A DNA stretch of 64,000 nt. Source: Nitrospira sp. (lineage in GTDB: Bacteria; Nitrospirota; Nitrospiria; Nitrospirales; Nitrospiraceae). The position numbers and the translations under genes are program-made. Positions 24,097-32,167 of this stretch are shown here, in pieces; within the stretch, counting starts at the first letter, position 1, and every line of letters begins with the position of its first letter. Location of the stretch: positions 1,984,001 to 2,048,000 of the forward strand of contig CP060499.1 of NCBI GenBank assembly GCA_024760525.1, read 5' to 3'. The notes beneath the pieces were generated by a model that was not told the DNA's origin, did no database searches, and saw only the letters and a list, made by a program, of their open reading frames with translations.

Positions 24097-25290
24097 ATGA
24101 GCTCCACGTATGACGTGATTGTCGTCGGCAGCGGACCGGCCGGTGCTCTCGCCGCGTGGAGGCTGGCGAAGGCGGGCGTGGCGGTCGCCGTGCTCGAGAA
24201 AGCCGCGCTGCCGCGGTACAAGACCTGCGGCGGCGGGATCGTGGGACGGGCCCTGAAGGCGCTTCCTGTGGACGTGCGCCATGTGATCGAACAGGAATGT
24301 CATACCGCTCAGCTGAATGTTCTCCCGCCGGGATTGTCGTTCACCACACGTCGACCGTCGCCCATCGTCTCCATGACGATGCGGTCTCGGTTTGACCGTA
24401 CTCTTCTCTCAGCCGCACAAGCAGCCGGCGCTGTCCTTCATCAACGCTGCGCGCTCGAGGACGTCTCGCTCAACGACGGTGTCGTCACGGTTGCCACCAA
24501 CGCGGGCTCGATGCGCGCCGGCTTCGTGGTGGCCGCCGATGGAGCGCTCAGCCCGGTCGCGCGAACAATGGGACTCGCCGATGGTCGCACGCTCATTCCG
24601 GCGCTCGAGTACGAAGTGACGGTGCCCCATACCCGGCTGGATGCGTTTCACGGTGTCGCGAGATTTGATTTCGGCTGGCTCCCCCATGGGTACGCGTGGG
24701 TCTTTCCCAAGAAACATCACTTGTCGATCGGGGTCCTCTCGATGGCCCAACAAGGAAGCGACCTCAAATCCTCGATGGCAACCTATCTCGACGCGCTCGG
24801 TTGTGGTTCCGTCAAGTCGATCGAGCCACACGGCTTCGTCATTCCCATCCGAGCACGCAGAGGACCGTTTGTCGACAAGCGCGTTCTGTTGGTCGGTGAC
24901 GCCGCAGGGTTTGCCGACCCTGTCACCGGAGAAGGCATTTCGTTCGCCCTTCGGAGCGGGGTCATGGCGGCACAATCCTTGATTGATGGGAATCTTGAAG
25001 AGGAGTCGGTCGGAAGCGCATATACCAGCGCGCTGGCTGATACGATGCTTCCTGAACTGCGGACCGGACACATGCTGGCCCGGCTGCTGTACCACTTTCC
25101 CCGCACACGCTCATGGGCGTTTTCACGACAAGGTCAACGGCTCTGTGAAGCGGTCACGGACGTGATGACCGGGAAGCGGACCTATCGAGACGTGGCGTTC
25201 AATCCGCGAGCTCTGCTCCGGATGCTGGCGCCTCAATCCGCCGAACACCCGAAGCCCCGTCCTGCACGGCCGCGCGATGACCAGGGATGA
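24097..25290 (+). CDS. Geranylgeranyl-reductase family FAD-dependent oxidoreductase
   Basis: A 397-aa flavoprotein with the N-terminal dinucleotide fold VVGSGPAGALAAWRLAKAGV, the CGGGIV motif of the geranylgeranyl-reductase family, and GDAAGFADPVTGEGISFAL near residue 270. It probably reduces isoprenoid double bonds or acts on a related lipid; which one is not clear. It could be co-transcribed with the two preceding genes. The end overlaps nothing; a convergent beta-barrel gene follows. Confidence 0.82.
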   Translation: MSSTYDVIVVGSGPAGALAAWRLAKAGVAVAVLEKAALPRYKTCGGGIVGRALKALPVDVRHVIEQECHTAQLNVLPPGLSFTTRRPSPIVSMTMRSRFDRTLLSAAQAAGAVLHQRCALEDVSLNDGVVTVATNAGSMRAGFVVAADGALSPVARTMGLADGRTLIPALEYEVTVPHTRLDAFHGVARFDFGWLPHGYAWVFPKKHHLSIGVLSMAQQGSDLKSSMATYLDALGCGSVKSIEPHGFVIPIRARRGPFVDKRVLLVGDAAGFADPVTGEGISFALRSGVMAAQSLIDGNLEEESVGSAYTSALADTMLPELRTGHMLARLLYHFPRTRSWAFSRQGQRLCEAVTDVMTGKRTYRDVAFNPRALLRMLAPQSAEHPKPRPARPRDDQG

Positions 25291-25334
25291 CCGTGTGCTG
25301 CACAGGTCCCGGCGGGCTTCTCGGGCCATCGGAA

Positions 25335-26063
25335 TCAGAAGCGCAAGGACAACCCCGCGATGGCGTGGTGAGAGTCGTAGGTCGTTTTGAATGTTTCTGT
25401 GGCCGGGGCCGGCGTGGTGTTCTGATAATCCAATTCGCTGGTGAAGTGAGTAAAGCGATATTGTGCGAATGCCCCGAGCCGTTTCGTGAACATGAAGGTC
25501 GCTCCGGCGTCGACCTTCACGCCGAGGGACACGTTGGTGGAGCTTTGTCCGCCCGGCTGAACGAACGTGTTTTGGCCTGCGTAGGTGACGAATAGGGTCG
25601 GCCCCGCGGCGAGAAACGGCTGGACGCGCCCATGGACGAATTGTTCGTCTCGAAGGAGCGGAAGCCGTAGACGCAGGACATCGAAGCCGATTCCCCAAGC
25701 CGGCAAGCTCCAGTGGGCGGTTTGTACGGTACCGCCTCCGGTACCGCTCACACCCACCTGTTGTCCCGTGGGCGTCTTGAGGTGGAAGAAGAAGACGTCC
25801 AACCCGAATCCGACCCAATCCATCTTTTGCTTGTCCAGCCAGTACCCTCCACGTGCGCCGGCCGTCCAATTATTGTTGACGCCGAGGTCTTGGTAGGTCG
25901 TCGTGGTCCCCAATGAGCTCGTGACGGTGAGGTCCGGGCTTGAGGTCACGACTGCCCCGGTGTAGACATCCGCATACCATTCGGCAGATCCATCGCTTGG
26001 ATATATCAGAAGCCCCATGCACAGCGCGAGACTCAGCATGCCGACAATCGTTCGACAGGTCAT
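25335..26063 (-). CDS. Outer-membrane beta-barrel protein
   Basis: A 242-aa exported protein. Signal peptide at residues 1-27 (LSLALCMGLLIYPSDGSA, then EWYADVYTG). Alternating strands such as GGYWLDKQKMDWVGFGLDVF and KRLGAFAQYRFTHF, and a terminal GLSLRF, make it a small OMP barrel. A Shine-Dalgarno AGGGAGAAG lies upstream of the ATG. It shares its plan with 12392-13051. Confidence 0.8.
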   Translation of the reverse strand: MTCRTIVGMLSLALCMGLLIYPSDGSAEWYADVYTGAVVTSSPDLTVTSSLGTTTTYQDLGVNNNWTAGARGGYWLDKQKMDWVGFGLDVFFFHLKTPTGQQVGVSGTGGGTVQTAHWSLPAWGIGFDVLRLRLPLLRDEQFVHGRVQPFLAAGPTLFVTYAGQNTFVQPGGQSSTNVSLGVKVDAGATFMFTKRLGAFAQYRFTHFTSELDYQNTTPAPATETFKTTYDSHHAIAGLSLRF

Positions 26064-26333
26064 GATCGTGCTTCTCCCTGGTGAATAAATCTTCTTACCC
26101 CCAATTACATACCGGCTGCCGCTTCTTGGCCAGCACTATTCGATTTTGTGAACGTCGGATGTCACGCTTGGAATACGGATTCGACCCTCTGTGATCGAGA
26201 TGACTTTCCCCTCGAGTCCTGCTGCGGTATCCTATCGTCATCCACGAACGAGTAGAGGTGCCGACTGAACCGCAAGATTCTCACGCATGCGCCCCGCATC
26301 TTCGGGACATCTTCGAGCCGCACGGTCGTCTCC

Positions 26334-27284
26334 TTGCTGGCCGTCTGCATCGGTCTCTGGAGCGGATGCGGCACGGCCACGGTCCCTGTGGCTCCCCGCG
26401 ATCAGGAGCCCGGCACTGCATTTCAGCGGCTCGCTCAGCTGGAAGTGTCTTCCGGCCGTCTGTTCCAGGCGGTCGCTGATCAAGCCGATGTGGCGGGGTT
26501 CAGCCATCAGCTTCAACTCCAGTCCGATCTCGCCGACCCGCTCACTCCCTTCGACATGGAACGAATCGCGCAGTCGTTTGTGGGCGCGCTAAAAATTATG
26601 CTGTTCGATCTGGCTCCGGCGCACTTCTGGGAGCACCATCTCGCGCAATACTATGTCTCGACGCTGCAGGCCGATGAAGCTCAGGTGCTGGTTGATGGGT
26701 ATGAGAAGGAGTTTCTTAAGGAATCCTTCAGACTGCGGGAGCTCCGCCGGGATTTTGTCAACGAGCGCCTGCGGGATCTGTTGCCGGCGGCACGAGCCCA
26801 GTCACATCTGTTCGAGGTCTCGAGCGCGGCGATGGCGCCCGCTGTTTTGCCCGGCGACCATGTCATTGTGAACAAAGCCGCCTATCATGCGGCCCCGCCC
26901 CGTCGGGGGGAGGTCGTCGTCTTCCGTTATCCGGACGATGCGGGACAGCTGTTTCTCCACCGTGTGATCGGTGTCCCCGGTGATCGAATCGAGATCCGTG
27001 ATCAGGTGGTCTCCGTGAACGGTCAGGCATTGGCGGAACCCTACGTCCGACATACGGATACCTCCATCATGGCGGGGAATGTGCGCGATCGCCTTGGGCC
27101 GGTGACGGTGCCGCCCGAGTCGTACTTTGTCATGGGGGACAACCGGGAGAGCAGTTTGGATAGCCGCTTCTTGGGATCGGTCGGTGAGAAGTACCTGCTC
27201 GGAAGGGTCGTGTTCATCTACTGGTCGGTGGATGCCGCCACGAAGACGCCGCGCTGGGATCGCCTGAATCAGCGGGTGCCGTAA
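26334..27284 (+). CDS. Signal-peptidase-I-like protein lacking the catalytic Ser and Lys (pseudoenzyme candidate)
   Basis: About 316 aa from a TTG. The frame is open upstream to 26256, and a CTG at 26265 would add a basic signal segment. The N-terminus looks like a lipoprotein signal (LWSGCG). Residues about 160-300 match signal peptidase I box order: VSSAAMAPAVLPGDHVIVNK, RRGEVVVFRYP, FLHRVIGVPGDRIEI and GDNRESSLDSR. In active LepB a Ser stands directly before Met and a Lys directly before Arg-Val. Here these positions are Ala166 and His209. The N-terminal 150 residues are an unrelated helical region. It cannot use the normal Ser-Lys dyad and probably has a non-proteolytic role. Confidence 0.8.
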   Translation: MLAVCIGLWSGCGTATVPVAPRDQEPGTAFQRLAQLEVSSGRLFQAVADQADVAGFSHQLQLQSDLADPLTPFDMERIAQSFVGALKIMLFDLAPAHFWEHHLAQYYVSTLQADEAQVLVDGYEKEFLKESFRLRELRRDFVNERLRDLLPAARAQSHLFEVSSAAMAPAVLPGDHVIVNKAAYHAAPPRRGEVVVFRYPDDAGQLFLHRVIGVPGDRIEIRDQVVSVNGQALAEPYVRHTDTSIMAGNVRDRLGPVTVPPESYFVMGDNRESSLDSRFLGSVGEKYLLGRVVFIYWSVDAATKTPRWDRLNQRVP

Positions 27285-27474
27285 CCGCGGTCCGCTATAC
27301 GACGAATCTTCCCATCTCCCGGCGGCCGTCAGCTTGCGAGGTAGAGGCCAACGTGATAGGACTTTGCGATTGTCCGATTTCTGACCGTGCCGGGTCCGAT
27401 TATCCAAGGCCCGTGGCTGTTTGAGATGATGTCCGATCCGCGTATGTCGAGAACGTCCTGACAGGAGTTTTAGC

Positions 27475-29805
27475 TTGCTCGGAGTTTGCGATTCAGTCCT
27501 TGCCTTCTCGTCGATGCTGCTCGGCGGCCCCGCCGCCTATGTGATCGTCAGCATCGCCGAACGGATGCGCGCGACGGACCAAAGCCGTGTCAAGATGCAG
27601 TGGCTGGCGATCGGCGCGGTCGCTGCTGGCCTGGAAATGTGGGCCATCCACTTCATCGGCAATTTGGCGTTCTGCCCGCCGATTCCCGCGGCACAGGACG
27701 TCGTGTTCGCCATTATTTCCATCCTGTCCGCCGGCACGGCCGGAGCCGTGGCCATCTATCTGATCAGTACCCATGACGGGAGCGAACTCCGGCTCATTTG
27801 CGGCGGCATGATCATGGGCGCGTGCATCATCATGACTCATTTCACCAGCCTGATGGCGATCCATCAGCTGGTGGATCTCAATCAGGACTGGTCCAGCTTT
27901 ATCCTGTCGAATGTGGTGATCGTCGGGCTGGGAGTCATGGTCCTTGTGATCGGAGGCTGGAACGCTGCGTCCGGGGGCTGGCGGATCATGGAAAAAGCGA
28001 CCGCGATGGGAGTCGCGATTTCCGCCGCCCACTTCACCGGGATGGTCCCCGCGTACAGTATGTCCATCGTGCTGACCGGTAGTCCGCCTCCTGGGATCGA
28101 AGTCGAGCTGCTCGCGGTGGTCGCGGTGTCGCTTTCGACGCTCCTGGCCATCATCGATCGCCATGTGACGATCGCATCACGCCTGGCGCGAGATAGTCAG
28201 GCTCGGATGATCGAGGCCATCGAAAGCGTCCCGCAAGGGTTTTCGCTCTTCGACGCGGACGACCGTCTGGTGATCTGTAACCGCAAGTACCGCGAGGTGG
28301 TGTCACAGCCCGGCGCCGAAGTTCAACCCGGCGACTCGTTCGAATCGATCATCCGCCGCATCGCGAAACGGGGCGACATACCGGCAGCGATCGGGGATGT
28401 CGATGCCTGGGTGAAGATGCGCCTCGACATGCACCGCAATCCCCAAGGGCCGTACATTCAACACCGGTCCAGCGGAGAGTGGGTCATGATCAACGAGAGG
28501 AAGACACAAGACGGCGGCACAGTCGCGGTGACAACCGACATTACGGCCCTGAAAAACGCGGAGCAGGCCGCGGAGGACGCCAAGGCCCGGTTGGCCGGCT
28601 CGTTGGCCTTGGTGAAAGCCGCGAAGGCCCGCATGCAGGAAGAACTCAATGTCGGCCGCGATATTCAGAGGAGCATGCTGCCCCGCGTGTTTCCGGCCTT
28701 TCCGGACCGGAAGGAACTGGAGCTCTATGCCGTCCTCGAGCCGGCCATGGAGGTTGGGGGCGATCTCTACGATTTCTTCATGGTCGATGACCGCAGGCTC
28801 TGTTTCGTGGTCGGTGACGTGTCCGGCAACGGGGTTCCCGCCGCGCTGTTCATGGCGATGACCAAGATCATGGTGAAGACACGGGCGGCGTCTGATCCGT
28901 CTCCGGCCAGCATCGTCACCCATGTGAACGACGCGCTCAGCCAGGACAACGATTCTTGTATGTTTGTAACCTTGTATCTGGGAATCTTGAATCTCCGCGA
29001 CGGCACGCTCGTCACGACGAACGCGGGCCACAATCAGCCCTTGCTGAAGCGACAAGGCGGGCGGTTCGAGTGGCTGACGGCCCAAGACGGCCCCCTGGTC
29101 GGTCCCATGCCGGGCATCGCGTACAAGGAAAGCACGATCCGATTGGCTCCCGGGGATGAGCTCTTCCTGTATACCGACGGGGTCACCGAAGCCGATAACA
29201 GGAAACGCGAACTGTTCGGCAACGACCGGTTGAAAACGGTCCTCGACCAATCCGGGAATGTCTCGGTCGTCGATCGCCTCGGTGCGGTCATGAACGCGGT
29301 AAAGACCTTTTCCGGCAACGCGCCGCAGGCGGACGATATTACGATGTTGGGGTTGCGGTATCATGGCGTCGTTCCGTCCGAGTTGCCGGCCGAGGCCTTC
29401 CGTCAAACGATGACCAACCAATTGACGGCCATTCCCGACCTGCAGATGGCCTTTGAGCAGTACATCACACAGTGGGAAAGGGCCAGGCCGCTGATGCCCA
29501 CCATCAACATGGCGCTCGATGACTTGCTCAACAATGTCGTGCAATATGCCTTCCCCAACGATCCGGGAGAGCATCGCATCCAGGTGGAAGGCGAAGTGCG
29601 CGATGGGTACGTCGTGCTGACCATTACCGATGACGGCATTCCGTTCAACCCCTTGACGGTCGCGCCTCCGGATCTGTCGCTGCTGCTGCATGAACGTGAG
29701 ATCGGGGGATTGGGAATTCACTTGGTGCGCTCCATGTTTGATGTGGTGACGTACCATCGTGCCATAGGGCACAACGTCCTGACGGTGAAAAAAAAGCTGG
29801 CATGA
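27475..29805 (+). CDS. Membrane MHYT-like sensor fused to PAS, PP2C (RsbU/SpoIIE) phosphatase and HATPase (RsbW-type) domains
   Basis: A 776-aa regulator from a TTG start with AGGAGT upstream. Residues about 5-225 are seven hydrophobic helices with His-containing repeats (WAIHFIGN, IMTHFTSL, SAAHFTGM) like MHYT domains, proposed copper or gas sensors. About 245-350 is a PAS domain (PQGFSLFDADDRLVICNRKY). About 392-630 is a PP2C-type phosphatase (AMEVGGDLYDFF, CFVVGDVSGNGVPAALFMA, DDITMLGLRY). About 655-776 is an anti-sigma-type HATPase (ALDDLLNNVVQYAF with N box, DDGIPFNP). It can both dephosphorylate and phosphorylate STAS proteins. Two STAS genes follow. Confidence 0.88.
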   Translation: MLGVCDSVLAFSSMLLGGPAAYVIVSIAERMRATDQSRVKMQWLAIGAVAAGLEMWAIHFIGNLAFCPPIPAAQDVVFAIISILSAGTAGAVAIYLISTHDGSELRLICGGMIMGACIIMTHFTSLMAIHQLVDLNQDWSSFILSNVVIVGLGVMVLVIGGWNAASGGWRIMEKATAMGVAISAAHFTGMVPAYSMSIVLTGSPPPGIEVELLAVVAVSLSTLLAIIDRHVTIASRLARDSQARMIEAIESVPQGFSLFDADDRLVICNRKYREVVSQPGAEVQPGDSFESIIRRIAKRGDIPAAIGDVDAWVKMRLDMHRNPQGPYIQHRSSGEWVMINERKTQDGGTVAVTTDITALKNAEQAAEDAKARLAGSLALVKAAKARMQEELNVGRDIQRSMLPRVFPAFPDRKELELYAVLEPAMEVGGDLYDFFMVDDRRLCFVVGDVSGNGVPAALFMAMTKIMVKTRAASDPSPASIVTHVNDALSQDNDSCMFVTLYLGILNLRDGTLVTTNAGHNQPLLKRQGGRFEWLTAQDGPLVGPMPGIAYKESTIRLAPGDELFLYTDGVTEADNRKRELFGNDRLKTVLDQSGNVSVVDRLGAVMNAVKTFSGNAPQADDITMLGLRYHGVVPSELPAEAFRQTMTNQLTAIPDLQMAFEQYITQWERARPLMPTINMALDDLLNNVVQYAFPNDPGEHRIQVEGEVRDGYVVLTITDDGIPFNPLTVAPPDLSLLLHEREIGGLGIHLVRSMFDVVTYHRAIGHNVLTVKKKLA

Positions 29806-29902
29806 GGCGCCGCTCTCATCAGACGCTCCGGCAATATCAGATCAGGACCACCCATCCCGGGAGGTTCCTGCGAGGATCAAGGAAGACAGAAGGAGGAGAG
29901 AC

Positions 29903-30247
29903 ATGACTGTCGTATCACGTCAGAGCGGTACCGTAATGATCGTCACCCCCCAAGGCCGGTTCGACACCAACGGCGCGCCCGAAGTTGAGCGTGTCCTGAT
30001 GGAGCACATTGAACGCGGAGTGAAACAGATTGTGCTCGATCTCTCCAATGTAGAATACGTGTCATCGATCGGACTGCGGGTGATTCTCAAAGCCGTGATG
30101 GCGATGACCCGAATAGGCGGGAGAGTGGTGCTCTGCGATGGGAACGACCACGTCCGCACGGTGCTCCAGTTGAGTGGGGCGATGATCATGGCCCTCCATG
30201 CCTCCACGCTGGACGAAGCCATCGTGAAGGTACAAGCGGCCGGCTAG
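29903..30247 (+). CDS. STAS-domain anti-sigma-factor antagonist (SpoIIAA/RsbV-like)
   Basis: A 114-aa single STAS domain. The phosphorylatable serine site is VEYVSSIGLRV (Ser54/Ser55, like DSSG in SpoIIAA). It starts with an excellent Shine-Dalgarno (AAGGAGGAGAG) 97 nt after the MHYT-PP2C-HATPase gene, its likely kinase and phosphatase. Confidence 0.9.
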   Translation: MTVVSRQSGTVMIVTPQGRFDTNGAPEVERVLMEHIERGVKQIVLDLSNVEYVSSIGLRVILKAVMAMTRIGGRVVLCDGNDHVRTVLQLSGAMIMALHASTLDEAIVKVQAAG

Positions 30248-30477
30248 TGCCTTCACCGGGAGGGACCATCCCGGGCGTCCCGGGACCCTGTCGTCGGGAC
30301 GTGGGTATCCTTCAGTGTCGTTGATATTATCGGACGATCTGTGGCATAAGCGTTTCCAGCCGCCATGGGCCTGACGGCCTCGGGAGGGATCATGAAGAGC
30401 GAGATCCACAGTCTACTCGTTGAATCGTTTTACGGCTGCGACTGAAGAGAGTTTTCTTACAGTAAAGGAGCGACACA

Positions 30478-30861
30478 ATGGACCAAGGGACTCGACATAC
30501 GTTGTTGGTGTCTTCTCATGAGAACGCCGGGATCACATTCGTCAATATGCACGGCAGCCTCGCGGCCACGACCGCCGAACACGGGACTGAGGAAATGAAA
30601 AAGGTCGTCGATGGTGGCGCGAAGAAGGTCATCGTGAACCTGGCGGATGTCGATTACATCAGCAGCGGGGGCATACGGGTACTGATGCTGGCGCATAAAC
30701 AGCTCAACAATGTTCAGGGTGAGATGAAAATCGCCGCCGCGAAGGGCATGGTCAAGCAAGCCCTGGAGGCAAGCGGCTTTAATCTCCTGAACCGTGTGTA
30801 CGGAGGCAACATTCAGCTCTGCAATACGGAAGAGGAGGCGGTGGCCGCCTTTAAAGCCTAG
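30478..30861 (+). CDS. Second STAS-domain anti-sigma-factor antagonist
   Basis: A 127-aa STAS protein with VDYISSGGIRVLML (Ser62/Ser63 as likely phosphosite) and AAGGAG before the ATG. The core is only distantly similar to the neighbour at 29903, so it is not a recent copy. A 230-nt gap separates the two STAS genes, enough for a separate promoter. It probably joins the same partner-switching circuit. Confidence 0.88.
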   Translation: MDQGTRHTLLVSSHENAGITFVNMHGSLAATTAEHGTEEMKKVVDGGAKKVIVNLADVDYISSGGIRVLMLAHKQLNNVQGEMKIAAAKGMVKQALEASGFNLLNRVYGGNIQLCNTEEEAVAAFKA

Positions 30862-30865
30862 CAGG

Positions 30866-31324
30866 ATGTCGGTAGCCCCCTTCTTCATCTCTTCGCATCA
30901 CAGCCGGCCTTCCACCCGCCTTGGCCGCCAGTCTTCTCTACGGTCCGGAGCCGCCCTCCTGGCGGTTGTCTTCTCGGGGACCGGCTGCGCCACGATGGCG
31001 AAGGTGACCAATCTCTCGGATGAGCTCTGCAAGGATTCGTTCAGCCGGCAGCTCTCATCGATCCTGACGGCCCAGGGCGAAAAGCCCGAGGCGGCGGACG
31101 CGCTTGCCGCGAAAACCGTTTCGACTCTCACCACGTATGACCTGGGACCGAGGCCCTTCGCGATCGCGGCGCCCTCCGGCACCGATTACCGTTTCTTCGT
31201 GGATCGCAAGGGAACAGAGTGTGTGTTGACGCTGTATGGCCGCCGGAAAGGGTTCGTCTCCTACACCAACAACTTGACCTACATCGCCACTGAACCGCTT
31301 CCTGACTGTACCTGCGCCGATTAA
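30866..31324 (+). CDS. Putative lipoprotein
   Basis: A 152-aa protein starting ATG 4 nt after the STAS stop. A hydrophobic segment ends FSGTGC, a possible lipobox (Gly-Thr-Gly-Cys, loose), around residue 41. The mature part contains a short Cys-ending C-terminus (PDCTCAD). Its position directly after the second STAS gene suggests co-expression. No family recognised. Confidence 0.65.
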   Translation: MSVAPFFISSHHSRPSTRLGRQSSLRSGAALLAVVFSGTGCATMAKVTNLSDELCKDSFSRQLSSILTAQGEKPEAADALAAKTVSTLTTYDLGPRPFAIAAPSGTDYRFFVDRKGTECVLTLYGRRKGFVSYTNNLTYIATEPLPDCTCAD

Positions 31325-31355
31325 TTGCGCCGGTACTCATCCTTCCGCGTCACGT

Positions 31356-31370
31356 GCCGGATTGTCCGGC
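31356..31370 (+). terminator. Short hairpin after the STAS/lipoprotein genes
   Basis: GCCGGA (31356-31361) pairs with TCCGGC (31365-31370) over a 3-nt loop, about 30 nt past the lipoprotein stop. No U-run is present, so termination here is only possible. Confidence 0.3.
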
Positions 31371-31538
31371 GACGGTCAATTTCTTGTTACATGAATGATT
31401 TTTCATGTTCTCCTAATCGTGTTTTCATGTTGCTGGAATATAAACAGAGGCCAGAGAGTTGAGGCTGTCGGCGCTGGAGGCGCGGCGGTCGCAAGGCTTG
31501 GGCCATCATTCCGGCGGAGAGCACAAGGAGGGGGCACC

Positions 31539-31847
31539 ATGAAGGAAGCGACGAAAGGATTGACCGTATCCACGTCCCTGATTCCCACACCTGTGAGACG
31601 GGGACCGAAGCGGTTGTCACCCCAACATCTGTTGGAGCTGGCGACCAGGCTGTTCATCTTCAAGGCGGACCGCTGGAAACGGCGAGCGTTGTTCTACGAG
31701 CGGCATCGTGATTATTTTCCTCGGTTGTCCGCCGGCCGATTCGTCGATCGGTGTCGCGAGTTGGAGGCGACATACCGGGCACTCGCGCAGATCATGCTGC
31801 TCATGCCGGCACAGGATGAGTTGGTGCCGGCCCGCCAATTAGCCTGA
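31539..31847 (+). CDS. Small basic protein of unknown function
   Basis: A 102-aa protein. The ATG at 31539 is chosen for AAGGAGGGGG 7 nt upstream; the same frame is open to 31395. It is basic and helical (LLELATRLFIFKADRWKRRALFYERHRDY) with one tryptophan and several aromatic residues. I recognise no family. Confidence 0.5.
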   Translation: MKEATKGLTVSTSLIPTPVRRGPKRLSPQHLLELATRLFIFKADRWKRRALFYERHRDYFPRLSAGRFVDRCRELEATYRALAQIMLLMPAQDELVPARQLA

Positions 31848-32167
31848 CCGAGGCCGTGCGAGTATGAGGTCCCCAGGTCTGATTCACCGGCCTTTTCTGG
31901 GCGGACGGGTAACGGATCTCCTGTCCGCCCGCTGACTTGGGAAGCGAGTCCCCACGAAGTCTCCCATTCGAAGAACTGCGAATGCATTTCAGCGCAGCGC
32001 TCGGCTCATACCATCACCGCCCGCATACCTGATCGGCGGCTTACGGATTCGGCGCGATCTTGCGCTGCCGCTCCAATTCCACGTAACATCACGGTTTCAG
32101 CGACCCATCGTGTCACGCTCTGCACGGTGCCTCGCGTATCTTTATTAGAAAGGCAGCCGTCTATTTT
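31848..32167. other. 320-nt intergenic region with a hairpin
   Basis: No gene seen. GGGCGGAC (31899-31906) pairs with GTCCGCCC (31923-31930); this may end the transcript of the small basic gene. The remaining 230 nt lead to the DEAD-box helicase and may hold its promoter, but I see no clear hexamer pair. Confidence 0.45.

Noticed and set aside
28303..29772. 489-aa open frame on the minus strand
   Set aside because: It lies antisense to the MHYT-PP2C-HATPase gene, whose domains are unmistakable; long shadow frames are common in GC-rich DNA.
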